A stretch of DNA of 64,000 bases, taken from positions 32,676,951 through 32,740,950 of the forward strand of contig OX388311.1 in assembly GCA_947579605.1 (NCBI GenBank), read 5' to 3'. Below, piece by piece: positions 46,022-57,707 of the stretch. Position 1 is the stretch's first letter. Every line of letters begins with the position of its first letter. The position numbers and the translations under genes were made by a program. A model generated the notes under the pieces. That model searched no databases. It was not told the origin of the DNA and saw only the letters and a list, made by a program, of their open reading frames with translations. This stretch comes from Athripsodes cinereus. Taxonomy: Eukaryota; Arthropoda; Insecta; Trichoptera; Leptoceridae.

Positions 46022-46272
46022 GACAAAACCAATCAGAAACCTCGATTGGAGAACCATGTCTACACAATGCAACATTGTGACCTTACATCGTGACAGTGAG
46101 AATGTTGGAATTGGTGAACGTTGTCCATGAACACCGAAAGTGATCACTTAAGCCAACCTAGAGCCAATTCATAAGCGTTGGGACACCTTTCTCACTTCTT
46201 CCGATTAGATTCTGCACAATGTTGCATTGTGTAGACATGGTTCTCCAATCGAGATTTCTGATTGGTTTTGTC
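46022..46272. mobile_element. 251 bp MITE with 58 bp inverted repeats, 57/58 identical
   Basis: 46022-46079 and 46215-46272 are reverse complements with a single mismatch; the arm starts gacaaaaccaatcagaaa and ends tgcaacattgtg. The 135 bp centre recurs in decayed form at 26800-26960, 28855-28990 and 55385-55470. No coding capacity. Confidence 0.85.
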
Positions 46273-46321
46273 TGAATGTTTTATTTTAGTTAATTAATTA
46301 TGTCAGTGTAACTGTACACGT

Positions 46322-46415
46322 AGCAGAATTCCATAGTTAGGTAAATTATAATTGTATGATTCTTTCTACTATAAACTATTGATCACTAGAGAGACGTCTT
46401 TCCACTTATCAGATC
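46322..46415. repeat. Left arm of the foldback MITE family (26113 subtype)
   Basis: gcagaattccatagttagg, then ctttctactataaactattg and agagagacgtctttccactt. A LINE tail starts directly where the second arm should be. Confidence 0.7.
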
Positions 46416-46422
46416 ATTATTT

Positions 46423-46560
46423 ATTTGTTTATTTTATTCTTCCTGCACATCATCATTCACATAACAAAATCAACAAATCAGTTTACATAAGAAAGAATGT
46501 GATGATATGCAGTGGCGAGATTATCACTTTATAGTGATTTCTTTCATCTAACCACGTTAT
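46423..46560 (-). repeat. LINE tail in reverse ('gatatgcagtggcgag' family)
   Basis: ttatttatttgtttatttta at the left, then gatgatatgcagtggcgaga and tatagtgatttctttcatct. Copies at 18700-19015, 54400-54528 and 60700-60780. Confidence 0.6.
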
Positions 46561-46635
46561 ATTAACAAGAAACACAAAAAAATTATCTATAATTTGTAGT
46601 AGAAATACACACTTGTTTCAACTTAATTTTATTTT

Positions 46636-46718
46636 AGTATTGGTACAGAGAAGCCAGCTCGCATGTTTATTACATGCAGTTAGTCTGCTGGCTACCCCAT
46701 TTGTGGAAAATGTTGTGT
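46636..46718 (+). repeat. Rep-1 copy
   Basis: ttggtacagagaagccagct, gtttattacatgcagttagt and ctgctggctaccccatttgt. Confidence 0.65.
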
Positions 46719-47104
46719 TGATGCAGATATAGATATAACTAAATACTAGGTGCTTGTATATTATGTATGATTTTCTGTTTTTTCTACGAAATAACGCAAC
46801 TAAAGCAATTTATTTGAAGTGTTTTGGCAACAGTCCTCCATGCTCCAGATAAAATGGGTGACATATAAACCTCTTTCCTTCTCCATTGCAGGAGTAGCAT
46901 TATAACTTCCTGTTGGCTTAGATTACATTTATTTTATTCAGTAATTCTTTGCTGTTGTGTATTACATTACATGTAAGTAATTTAGTTCAAACCTTAGGTA
47001 TCTATGGACTACAGAATTATGTAGCTTATCACACACTTTATTAGGTGGTATGAACAAGTCACAAATGATTCTGTGCGTCTGCGCTCTCAGCAAAGATCTG
47101 TAGT

Positions 47105-47440
47105 CTCTGTAATATGGGAGAAATAATGGTCATGGTTGGGACATGTTTTGAGAATGTCCAGTAATAGTTTTTTTTTTTTTAAAAAAAAGATATATCTGGG
47201 TTTTGTTATAAACCAAATAAAAGTTGTCCAAAAAGAGCATTGTTCTTCTTCCACAAGGGTTCCGACGACCTGGACGTCCTTCATTCACAATACATAGTTC
47301 CATATGACATCAGAGTGTTTGAATATCGTGGGATATTAAAGGGTTAATCAATCGGCGTAAAAATGCGAAAAGCTGCTTTCTGCCCTGTGCATCCGAGAGG
47401 AGCGTTAAAGAGCGAGGTGAGATGACGATGATCACACAAT
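47105..47440 (+). repeat. LINE-B remnant interrupted by SINE-A
   Basis: ggtcatggttgggacatgtt before and tccaaaaagagcattgttct, ctgccctgtgcatccgagag after the SINE tail; together they give the LINE-B 3' end with a gatgatga tail. Confidence 0.72.
47168..47222 (-). repeat. SINE-A tail inserted in a LINE-B remnant
   Basis: A T-run, then gatatatctgggttttgtta taaacc. It lies between two halves of a LINE-B 3' end (47105-47167 and 47223-47425), so it inserted there as a severely truncated copy. Confidence 0.7.
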
Positions 47441-47829
47441 GTTTTAAATAAATTAACAAAATATTTGTTTGATACATTGAGGACGATTTGCATATACAGT
47501 TATTTTGCTGATTGTCAAGAGAATGTCAAGAGATTTAAAATTCATATAAATTATGATGTTTCTATTGCTGTCAGAATGGTCAAATAAAACAGAAATAATC
47601 AAAAGATGTTTCACTCATTCAAAGTTTCCTAAAGTTGTGTTTCTCTTTTCAATAATAGTATAATAATTAAGTAGGTACCTACTTCTGTTAAATAATATTT
47701 ATTTATTACATATCTTTGTATGAATACATAGGTATACCTACAACTATAGCACTGTTGTTTATATACCTACATGATATAAAAATACTAAGTGTTAGGTGTG
47801 TGAAGAAACACATGTAGTGCAGAGTATTG

Positions 47830-48425
47830 AGTTGGTAGCTATGTATTATACTCGACATAGTGGTTTGTTAGTCTACCGAGAGACTAAACGCGGCGCGCGA
47901 TGCCTCCACGAACATCTATCGCAATAAGAATAATTATTATTCACAAGAAAACATCGCGAAATTCAAACAATACTAGTAAACAAAATATTAGAACACATCT
48001 CTTATCATCGTGGTGAAAATAAAACTGACAGTAGTACATAGGTACGCGGGAAAATAAAATCAAATTCGATTTATGAATTTAAAAGTAATAATAGTTCGAA
48101 ATTCAAATTTATAATTTGTAGAAATATTATGTGAGCGAAACGAAAAAACAAATGAAACTCGTTTGAATTTCGAATCAGTGTCAAAATTTGTTTTAAATTA
48201 TTCGATACCTATTATTCGCAAAGAAAACATTTAAGTTCAAAAATCGAACGGAAAATTCAAATTTAATTCGTTGTCTTCTCTTTTCAAATGACGGATAAAT
48301 TAATAGTGTTGTTATCTTACGTACCATAGTAGGTATTTTGTTTTTAGTTCATAACCTGTACCAGAGCACCCGCGCGGTTAATTTTTTGTACCTGTATCTA
48401 TAAAAAAAGGAAAAACGTTGCGATG
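47830..48425 (+). promoter_or_regulatory. Low-repeat, locally GC-rich block with TATA-like site
   Basis: gactaaacgcggcgcgcgat at 47884-47903 and caccc-gcgcggtta at 48368-48380 are CpG-rich islands in AT-rich DNA. tctataaaaaaagg at 48397 is TATA-like, and a donor-like aa|gtaagt occurs at 48819. Taken together this could be an alternative promoter and leader exon, but nothing coding is attached. Confidence 0.2.
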
Positions 48426-49319
48426 ACGCATAATAAAACGTATTTGCATTAAAAATAAAGAGATTTTATTTTTCTCAACGTTCATTTGTGTAACGATCTT
48501 TGAACTAACTATTTAAATATACCTACAACACAGTACGTGACAAGTTTGAACAATGTGTTATAATAATAGTATAAGAAATAGAATGTGACACTTGTTCGAA
48601 ATTTGAAAATACAAATTAAATGTAATAATATCGTTGTGTTGTGATTGTCTTTTGTTTCCAGTGTTGCAATTTTAATTAAAGTTGATTTTAAGTGTTGATA
48701 TTAAATTATTATTGCTTTGTTAATAATTGTTTTTGTTAATTATTTTATATTTATATTGTGCTGTGATAATTGAATTGCATTTTTTTTTTATTTATCCGTA
48801 ATTATTATCAACGGATAAGTAAGTTTTTATTCATTATTTTTAATTATTATTACTATTTGTTGAGCAAAAAATGCGTTATTTTTACTTCATCTTTAAATAT
48901 TCAGTAAATCTTTAATTACTGAAGACATAATAGTTTTGAAATTTTTGTAGTTCAAAGACAATAATATCCATACTAATAATAATTGGTCTTAATATTTGAA
49001 TAATATTATGGAAGAATATTTTTGGAACTCAGTTTTGAATACAAGATTTTCTGTTCGAATATTCAAGAATATTAAAATATATAGACCAACGTGTATTTAA
49101 TTTATTAAGTTTTTTGGAGTTGCAGTATATAATTAACTTTTTTTTGCACGAATTTCAGACTGTCCTATAGAAAACCATTATACTTTTACAAAAAACGTTG
49201 AATTTTGTGGTTTTGGTATTATTTAGTAAGAACAAAATAATGGAAATAAAAAAATATTGTTATAAACCTAAGATTTTTCCTCACGTAGAGGATTCATTGA
49301 AAATTTATGGTACCTACTT
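48426..49319. other. AT-rich DNA, unassigned
   Basis: No ORF; a possible splice donor at 48819 only. Confidence 0.5.
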
Positions 49320-49375
49320 ATTCTTCTTCTTCTTATTTCATTTTACGGCAATGCACCTGCAATCGAGTGATTTAT
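49320..49375 (-). repeat. LINE 3' end with AAG tail, reverse copy
   Basis: ttcttcttcttcttatttca, then ttttacggcaatgcacctgc and aatcgagtga. Confidence 0.6.
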
Positions 49376-49892
49376 GAACCTACTTATTCAAAGATATTAA
49401 AAATATATAGGTACTTATGTAGATGTGCTTTGTTTCATAAATAGTTTTTTATATAGTTTTCAAAACATGTTTTGTTCCATTTTTTTTATTGAAAACATTT
49501 GTGACACATTTTTATAGGTAGATACTTACCTTGATATTAAATACTAAATGATTAAAGGTATTTAGGCACCTACCTAATACATGAATGTCACACATATAAT
49601 ATTTACACTGACATGTTTTTTTTTTATAAATAATGTGAGGTTTGTCATACATTTACAAGTATATGAATGTTCTTGCACATGGACGTACCGAGAATTTTCT
49701 CTGTGAGGGTGGCAAATAGTTGTAGGAATTAAAAGTGTTTACACGTTCTTCTCGTTTTTGCTAGAGAATATTTTAGGACTACCATATTTTTTTCTTTTTA
49801 TTTATTTAAGATTACAGTTTTCACGATTTGGTTTGCACGCAATTTTTTATCTCCTCCTCCTTACGTCCCCAGATTATCATTTTTTTATTTCT

Positions 49893-50000
49893 TTGTTTTT
49901 AAAAGATACATTTGGGTTTTTGTTATAAACCCAAATACAACCTTACACACCTTTCACAGTAAGCTAAAAGCTTGTGTCGTGAAAGAGGAGTTTGCAGGCA
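49893..50000 (-). repeat. SINE-A, 5'-truncated copy
   Basis: The minus-strand body from tgcctgcaaactcctctttc through gtgtgtaaggttgtatttgg to the A-rich tail. The tRNA-like head is missing. Confidence 0.78.
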
Positions 50001-50367
50001 TTTTTGTTGAATTATTTAAGATTTTAACCAATTTCCTAATATTTTCGCGATTTCTTTGGGGGGGGGGGCATCTGCCGCTTTCCCACTCCCCTCTGAGTAC
50101 GCTAATGGTTATATTATATTTAAGCATTACTAGATAGAATTGGTAAGTAGGTATTTTCTATTTGTACAGTTTGTGTATCATTTATGATACATACAAGTGT
50201 GTATATTATGTGTACAATTTGTTGTACCATCCTTATATTATTAGTTAAGTTACAAACTATAACAACCAATGTTCCATAGACTTTCCGGGAATAAATAGTT
50301 CTTTCACTCTTATCTATAAGTTTTCAAGTCCCTGAAAGACAATATTTTTGTGAAAGTTCGATGAAAC

Positions 50368-50490
50368 TGGGTTAGTTGGAAGAAATCGCCCCTCCGCGAT
50401 AAACTAGCCATCTGTCGTATATTGATTGTATTTATAGGTAATAATTAAATTATATTATAAAATTTATTGTCATCAATAGACAGCTAAGAA
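50368..50490 (+). repeat. LINE 3' UTR tail ('gaagagatcgc' family)
   Basis: tgggttagttggaagaaatc, gcccctccgcgataaactag and an aataaataaat end; same as 62127. Confidence 0.62.
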
Positions 50491-50892
50491 TAAATAAATA
50501 GAAAAATCTTTATTTATATTAGGTACACTATATAGGTATCTACTTATCACCATAGTTAGATAATAATTCTACGTGTAACTATATTTATTTATAACTGTGC
50601 GTATTATTTACCCACATGAATTGGTACATAAACAAAACAATTTATATTAATATTGAAGAATTACTATTTTTTATATCTTCCGTCTTCATTATTTAACACG
50701 AAATTTTACTAATCAATAGCAAAACAATTATTTGGGCTGGGCGTCCTAAAACTGTTTTGTTTCAACATGGCATATCTACACGCATATGCATTGCAAACGT
50801 TTACATAACATGATAATAAGTTATAAAGATAAAACTATTAAACCAATACAATTTTTAATTATCGTTACATTTCCTGTTAACTTATATATCTA

Positions 50893-51255
50893 TCTATACC
50901 CTCACGCCGTATCCCAAGTGGGGAAGGCAGAGAAAACGGAACGCCATATTGATCTAGCTGTCCTTAATTCTTATTTTTATTTTATTTTATTCATAAAAAC
51001 AAACAGCTTTTACATATTTTGTAGTACAATTTAAAAATTATATTTTTCACAAGCCAGTGAAGTTCTTATATACTTCTTTCTCTTCTACTTCATTCGTGCA
51101 ATTTCTCATACACGCATGTTGGTTTTTCTTACTCAACATACGGCCAACCTTCAGTTCTTGGACACCCGCGCTTCAAGTCAATCCTCTTTGTCATCATTTC
51201 CCCATCCCTTTGTTTTATACGTACAAACCATCGCAACTCATCATTACTATTTTTT
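50893..51255 (-). repeat. LINE-E 3' end split by an AT-rich insert
   Basis: taccctcacgccgtatccca at the left and cttctttctcttctacttca, aacatacggccaaccttcag at the right are LINE-E in reverse; 50960-51055 in between is an unrelated AT-rich repeat. Confidence 0.62.
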
Positions 51256-51289
51256 TTTAACAAAACGACAGCAATGATGATTTTAAATT

Positions 51290-51348
51290 ACCTTAGTTGG
51301 GAAGGCTGATTTCTGTCCTGTGCTTCAGGCGTGAGTGTTGAAGAGTAA
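51290..51348 (+). repeat. LINE-B extreme 3' end
   Basis: aaggctgatttctgtcctgt followed by gcttcaggcgtgagtgttga matches the LVSALCSREER end of LINE-B. Confidence 0.5.
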
Positions 51349-51897
51349 ATAAATTAATGAATTCATCAATGATTGTGGAACCAATAACAATTTTGTGAAA
51401 ATAGTTTATGTAAATACGGGATGTTCCGGATAGCCAGACCGCAAAGCCTTTGCCAGAGTGATTCTTAACATCGGGGAGGACTGGACAGGGCACTTGGAGA
51501 CGAGGAAAAGTTTAAATAAGTCTTAGTTAAGCCAGGTTCTCACCCAACCGATGTAAATCTGCCATACAATACAGAGCGTATATAATATTATGGGCACAAT
51601 TAATGCTTCGATGCCAAGAATTAAAAATTTGTCGCAGCTTCAAGCAAAAACCGTTATAGATTGTGTTTAAATAACGTAACATTTTACATAGAATAATATA
51701 TTTATTTGTATATTGTTTGTAAAATAATGCACACCTCATGATTACAATGTATTTAGATTATTTATTTATTTATAATTATCGTGTAAATCTATTCGATTCA
51801 AGATGTCACAATTAGTCTTGGTTTATAGAGAGAGTAATGTTTTAATAATAATGTATTATTTCAATTTAATTTTATACATTTATACACCATCGCTTTA

Positions 51898-52062
51898 TCT
51901 CTCACATACGGGGTAGCCAGCTGAATAAGTTTATGCTATTTATTAATACACAAAAGTCATCTTCTCAATGCCATAAATATGAAACGTTCTGGATAAGTGG
52001 CATTGGCATATAGTCAGCCAATTCGGATTTTGAAAAAACGTAGGTCATGTAAAAAGATTTAG
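51898..52062 (-). repeat. Rep-1 copy, diverged
   Basis: catacggggtagccagctga, then ttctggataagtggcattgg and acgtaggtcatgtaaaaaga. Confidence 0.5.
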
Positions 52063-52171
52063 GGAAAATGTTCGTAGGTTTTAGAATGATTTCCTAACTG
52101 GATTTTGAAAAAGGAAGTTAGCTCCCCCGTCGCAAAATCTTCAAAAATAAAGGTATGTAAGTCCTACTTCT

Positions 52172-52335
52172 ATGATAGGGCTTTTGGCATCGCAGGACCC
52201 GTCATCTGAACTGACTCCCCGAGGACCTCCGTAAAAACCAACCGATAACAACGTTCAGGAGCATGTTGAAGACATTGCTCTTCCAACATAGTTTCCCGCG
52301 CCCTTGAGATGGATGCTCCATTAAACGGCCCCGAA
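52172..52335 (+). repeat. LINE-D 3' end
   Basis: gggcttttggcatcgcagga, aacaacgttcaggagcatgt and ccgcgcccttgagatg match 19950-20100. Confidence 0.68.
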
Positions 52336-52544
52336 TAAATCATCCAACATACATGCATACATACAAAGGAGTTTCAAATATTTCGCAATCTTCTCGGTTT
52401 TTAAGGAATGTTTTAGACACGTATAGACACTTTGATTCTTAGACTGACAAAATTTTGAAAAGTACTTAAATTAAGCCAAAAGTACGTAGATAACCTCGTC
52501 GCCTATTGGAATCTTGAATATTTTATGAATGTGTAACGTTTTAT

Positions 52545-52640
52545 GAATACCGGCGTCTTTCAGGACACTCGGAAAATCCTTAAAAAGATGAAACCCTGTT
52601 GTACCCCGCACTGTTACTCCAGGGTAAAATCAGTATTTCT
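52545..52640 (-). repeat. Rep-1 outer end
   Basis: ggcgtctttcaggacactcg, gaaaatccttaaaaagatga and gttgtaccccgcactg. Confidence 0.45.
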
Positions 52641-53544
52641 AAACCACAGATTTTTTTAAATAATGGCATCACTTTTTTATTAATTTCATACGTACATTAC
52701 TTTAAAATATGTACGTAGCATGACAATAAGTAAATTTAATTGATATACATTAAGTTGTACCTAATTAATTTATTCAACGATATAAGCAAATCATTGCAAA
52801 TATTTCGGGTATGATCCCCCCCCCTTCTCTCTCTCGGTTTATATACCTACCTACCTACCTAAGAGTGACGTTCTTTCCATAAATGCAAAAATGCACCGCA
52901 TATCTACAAAGGAAAAACTGGGTTTCGTCTGAAATTGTAATACAAAGATGATAAGATCGTGAAATATCTCAAATTCCCATAACAAATTTAAAATTGGCGT
53001 CGGAGGGGGGTAGAAGTATGAAAAGTCGAGTATGTTCTTAAATACTTCAATAATAACTCTTGTACCGAATTGTGGACAAAATATAAATGTTTCATTACTA
53101 AAGTATGACTTTTGTAAAAAAATTGTTTCGTCACTGCTACGTACATATGTCTTGAATCTAGATCTATCAGAAATTTAATGAGATTTGAATTATTCGCAGA
53201 TACAGTGTGTTCAATAATATTTCACTTTTATTATGAAAATCTTAAACGAATATTTTTATCGAATACATATTTCTATCAAAAATAGAGTTGGTTTGTTGTG
53301 ATTATGTAGCAAATTTATTTCATTACTAATTAATTTTATTTATTATTTTATCCAGGCCCAATAAAACATACGTTATAAAAAGTCCACCCGATCCCGAATA
53401 ATTTTGTCTTTTTATCTAGAAGATAAACTGAAACTTATCACAATCGTATTAAATCATAATGTAAGGGATAGACAATGTAACACTCAGTGACATCTACTAG
53501 CCCTTACCTCAAGGTATTTGCATGACCCAGTCCAATTTTTTTGA
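52641..53544. other. AT-rich DNA, unassigned
   Basis: Contains an acctacctacctacc run (about 52845) and no recognisable gene. Confidence 0.5.
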
Positions 53545-53640
53545 TAGCATGCGGTGGACGACTTGCATTATTATTGTATACAGCTGTCTTCTGGCTACTC
53601 CACTTGTGGGATATGCTCTGACGGTATAGCAGTAATAGGT
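53545..53640 (+). repeat. Rep-1 copy
   Basis: gcggtggacgacttgcatta, tcttctggctactccacttg and tgggatatgctctgacggta. Confidence 0.65.
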
Positions 53641-53855
53641 TTTATGAATAATATTAAAATATGATTGATTAGTATTTACAACAGAAAAATGCAATTATAA
53701 TAAGTATGTGTATTTGGAGACCGTTCTATTTAGCTCTTGGACTTCGGGCCAGAATAATTCAAATAAATTGAAAATACTTTGAAATATCGAGCTAATGTTT
53801 GAAGATAATTTTGATCCTCAAACTTACTCCAATTAATGAAGTTTATTTCTTCATT

Positions 53856-54085
53856 CACTGTGTCGGTAGGCAGTAGAATTCCATAGCGAAATAAATAAAA
53901 CAAATGTTTTATTTTACTATTCGATTTATTCGACGAGAGAGACGTCTTTCGTTTTGTTAGAACATTGTCAATCTGTTTTAACAAAAGATTTGAGAAAAAT
54001 CTGAGATTGACGATGGCCTAACAAGACGAAAGACGTCTCTCTCGTAAATAAATCGAATAGTAGAATAAAACGTTTGTTTTATTCA
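53856..54085. mobile_element. Foldback MITE, GAGAGACGTCTTTC family, CACTGTGTCGG end
   Basis: It begins CACTGTGTCGGTAGGCAGTA and has long arms (aaataaataaaacaaatgtt ... cgagagagacgtctttcg) mirrored on the right. The right outer end is truncated. The arms are close to identical around the CGAGAGAGACGTCTTTCG core. Confidence 0.82.
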
Positions 54086-54399
54086 TTAAGTTTTTTTCTT
54101 GTACAACGTCAGACCACCAAACAAAGGTTGTTCGAATGAAGATGTATTTTATTAAAAATTACCTATGTTGCACATTAAATAATTACATTTTAGTTCGTGT
54201 GCGAGGAGGGTGTGATTAGCACGCAATATCATGAGTGAAATTGTAACATAATATTTTGTCGATCATTAATTTCACAAACGTGTTCACATTATGTATATTC
54301 ATTCGTGTTCACGGCTGCTCGATCAATTAGACAATTAAATTATGAGAATATATGTAGCAATTTATAACTTCAATTTATCGATGGTGTTTTATTTGCAGG

Positions 54400-54528
54400 T
54401 TTATTTATTTATTCTTTCTGCATAATATCATCATTATATGTATAACAGTGTTAATAAAACAATATAAAATACTAGGATGATATGCAGTGGCGAGATTATC
54501 GCTATATAGTGATTTCTTCATCTCGAGA
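54400..54528 (-). repeat. LINE tail in reverse ('gatatgcagtggcgag' family)
   Basis: tttatttattctttctgcat, then ggatgatatgcagtggcgag and ctatatagtgatttcttcat. Confidence 0.6.
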
Positions 54529-54794
54529 TGCCTACTTTTTATGGCACAGATTGTATGATACGTATGTTTGTTATTTGTTCATTTGCTATCTTATTTATGG
54601 GAAATATCGTGATCTTTTTTAAACATACATATATTTTTTCTATTTTATTTATTTTTTCCTTCAAAAAACACAACAGACAACAACCATATATATAATGTAC
54701 AAGGTAGAAAAAAATTATATATGAATTATCTTAAAACAGGCCCACCTAGTCCAATTTTAATAATAATAATAATAATAAAGACAATTTATATTTG

Positions 54795-55125
54795 GCGCCG
54801 TTTAATGATCCGTGACCATCTCAAGGGCGCCATGACTTTTCTTGAAAAGCAGTGTTTTCAGCTTACTCCTGAACGTTGCAGTGGGCTGGTTCTTTCTTAA
54901 ATCCGCTGGTAATCGGTTCCAGGCAGTTGGCCCCGCAACGCTAAAGCTCCTCTCTGCGAATTTGGAAGTGTTTGCCCTGTTGGGCTCCACAAGCTTGTTT
55001 ACAGCGGTGGAAGCTGATCGCAGTGGTCGCCTCAGAGTTTCGTCGAGGGGACATAGCTCAGCGAGGCATAGAGGTGCTGTGCCGTTCAAGGCTTTGTGGA
55101 CCGTGAGGCACAGCTTGAACTCTAC
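54795..55125 (-). pseudogene. LINE-D ORF C-terminus, cleanest copy
   Basis: 95 open codons contain LCLAELCPLDETLRRPLRSA, NTSKFAERSFSVAGPTAWNR, LPADLRKNQPTATFRSKLKT and LLFKKSHGALEMV: the standard end of CR1/L2-like RT proteins. The + strand ORF is a shadow. Confidence 0.82.
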
Positions 55126-55374
55126 TCTCTCTTATGCTTATATCGAGTATATAATTGTTTTTCTAATTAAGAAATAGATATAGTAGTGAAAAAATAAATT
55201 AAATGCGAAATAATATTGATTGGGAAAACTCTCAATAGGTTTTTGTTTGTTGGCAGAAAAGTTACCTTGTTCGATAAAGTGTTTTTATTATCTATAATGG
55301 AGATATCGATCCATTCGAGATCTGAAATATGATATCTCAAAAATGATTGCACCTATGATTTGCATTAAATGTTT

Positions 55375-55475
55375 CTCGATTGGTGGATCTCACTATGACA
55401 GGGAGAATAGTGGATTTGGTGATAGTTGTCCATGGACACTGAATGTGATTGCTGAGTGCGATGACGCTGGGTATC
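55375..55475. repeat. Decayed relative of the 46022 MITE, left centre
   Basis: ctcgattggtggatctcact, gggagaatagtggatttggt and tgtccatggacactgaatgt match the family centre. Confidence 0.5.
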
Positions 55476-56311
55476 ATTCGTAGAGTATTGTTTACTTACC
55501 GAATAAAAAACAAAACATTTAACATTTGAAAATGTTGGAAGGTAAAGGAACTCACCACACACACGCACACACTTAATATCATATGTACGTACAGCAGGCA
55601 TATATCAACTCAACTCAACTCAACAAGTAGAAATGTCTTACTTTCGAGAAATCGTCTTTTTTTGTAATTTTGGTATGATTATAATATGCTTTAAAAACAC
55701 AACAGAATGTGAAATAGGTATACTAAATAATAATCGCAGCTATTAGAGGCATTATGTTGTCTTTGTTCCGTTCAATAGTTAAACACCTTGAAATATTTAC
55801 TTGTGGAATTGAAAATAGGTAAAATAAATCATTAATTTAATATTAAATGTATATAAAGGGAACCGTGTATTTTTTATAGTTATTTGTTTGTGGAATTGAT
55901 AGAGTGGAGTTGATTTTATAATTTACCAATTAAATCAAAATGTTTGAAAATTTCGCCTTGTTGATGTGTGGAACTGGGCAGTCGATATTATATCTTTATA
56001 TATTGTAAGGCGCATGTTGTCGTCGGTGTTATTATTACGCAGAGCAAATCTGAAACCTGTTTCTACTATAAACAATCCTTCCCAACCGATAATAATAATA
56101 AACTATTTAGTATGTGTATGTAATAATCCTCACGCATCTACAGGGAACGAGTAAAATAATCATTCAGAACATTACATATGTACGAGGACATACATACATT
56201 CATAATAACAATAAAGGTAAACGCACAAACTTGCATGTAAATCATATTATTTAGTACCTACAGTAACAGGAAGCTTACTTTCTCATAACAAGAAAAAGTT
56301 AAGTTTTTAAG
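55476..56311. other. AT-rich DNA, unassigned
   Basis: A ctcaactcaactcaac run at 55607 and a 62-codon ORF without motifs. Confidence 0.5.
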
Positions 56312-56880
56312 CCTAAATACACTCAATATGCATGTGTCGTGGGGGCAGTTCTCTCGATAAAAAGCCCTAGAACCCATTGACAGACTACAGACCACCTCCT
56401 TTTTCAATCCTTCGCAACTATTTCTAACCCAAATAGACTGAATGTGCATGTGTCGTGGGCGCAGTTCTCTCGATTAAAAGCCCTAGAATCTATTAACAGA
56501 TCACTACAGATCTCTCAATTAAAAGCCCCAGAATCCATTGACTGACTACAGACCGTCTCCTTTTTCAATCTTTCGCAACTATTTCTAACCCAAATAGACT
56601 GAATATGCATGTGTCATGGGCGCAGTTCTCTCGATTAAAAGCCCTAGAATCTATTAACAGATCTCTCAATTAAAAGCCCCAGAATCCATTGACTGACTAC
56701 AGACCGTCTCCTTTTTCAATCTTTCGCTACTATTTCTAACCCAAATAGACTGAATATGCATGTGTCATGGGCGCAGTTCTCTCGATTAAAAGCCCTAGAA
56801 TCTATTAACAGATCACTACAGATCTCTCAATTAAAAGCCCCAGAATCCATTGACAGACTACAGACCATCTATTTTTCAAT
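56312..56880. repeat. Complex satellite, four units
   Basis: The marker gcatgtgtcrtgggsgcagt recurs at about 56331, 56447, 56608 and 56759 (spacings 116, 161, 151). Later units carry an internal partial duplication (tcaattaaaagccccagaat beside tcgattaaaagccctagaat), so the array has higher-order structure. The DNA around it is unrelated; a LINE-B end follows directly. Confidence 0.85.
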
Positions 56881-56904
56881 CTTTCACATATTTGATCGCT
56901 GCAA

Positions 56905-57035
56905 AAATAGAAATTTGTCAAGTTAACCAGAACTCTAGATGTATATCGTGGGAAAGGTGACTCAATTAATGCAAAAAATGAGAAAAAGATGCTGGTCTCT
57001 GTCCTGTTTTCTCTGGATGAGAGTTGAAAGGCGAT
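56905..57035 (+). repeat. LINE-B remnant right of the satellite
   Basis: tatatcgtgggaaaggtgac, gatgctggtctctgtcctgt and gagttgaaaggcgatt match the LINE-B end. Confidence 0.55.
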
Positions 57036-57707
57036 TGAATTCAATTGAACAATTGTCTACTTACCTCACTTGTAGGTGATATTAAAGATAGAGAGATATT
57101 TTATTGATTATATTATGCGGATATTTAAATCGTGCTCATCTGATCATCATTCGTGATCATCATAGAATCATACCTGATCTTTGTCTACAACTAATAAATC
57201 ATTATTAAATACCCACATGTCTATTCATATTATTCAGCCATCAATACTTATATAATGATGTTATGAGTAAGTAAACTAACAACAGGTTATGAAGCCTTCA
57301 CAGAGGGCCTCAACTTATTGTATTGTAAATCTATTCGTTAGACTGTATCTATAAATTTATTTATGTTACATTTTTCCTTGTTGTTAATTAATGTTCATGA
57401 GATTGCTGTGAACATAAAAATTTTAGTAACTTATTTACATGTCTTCTATCCTCAGCACTCCCCTCATTCTCCTGATATCATCATTCTAGACTTTTATATT
57501 AAAGTTTCATTATTAAAAAAAATATTGCAAGTATATCATCTCCTTTTTTATTGGTCTATACTTGTGTACCATTCCCTGAACACGCATTTTTTTTTTTTAT
57601 TTTATTTTTACGATATTAAAGAATCAAACAGTCATAACACAACATGTTAACAATTAATACACTCAACATGTGAACCAGCAAAGATTCCACTCTTACCAAA
57701 AATGTGT
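57036..57707. other. AT-rich DNA, unassigned
   Basis: A 95-codon + ORF (57363-57650) is low-complexity and hydrophobic by base composition; not supported as a gene. Confidence 0.5.

Noticed and set aside
47900..48020. Short ORF starting MPPRTSIA at 47902
   Set aside because: Only 39 codons, Asn/Lys/Ile-rich by composition; more likely leader or intron DNA.
54842..55177. + strand 111-codon ORF
   Set aside because: Antisense shadow of the LINE-D C-terminus.
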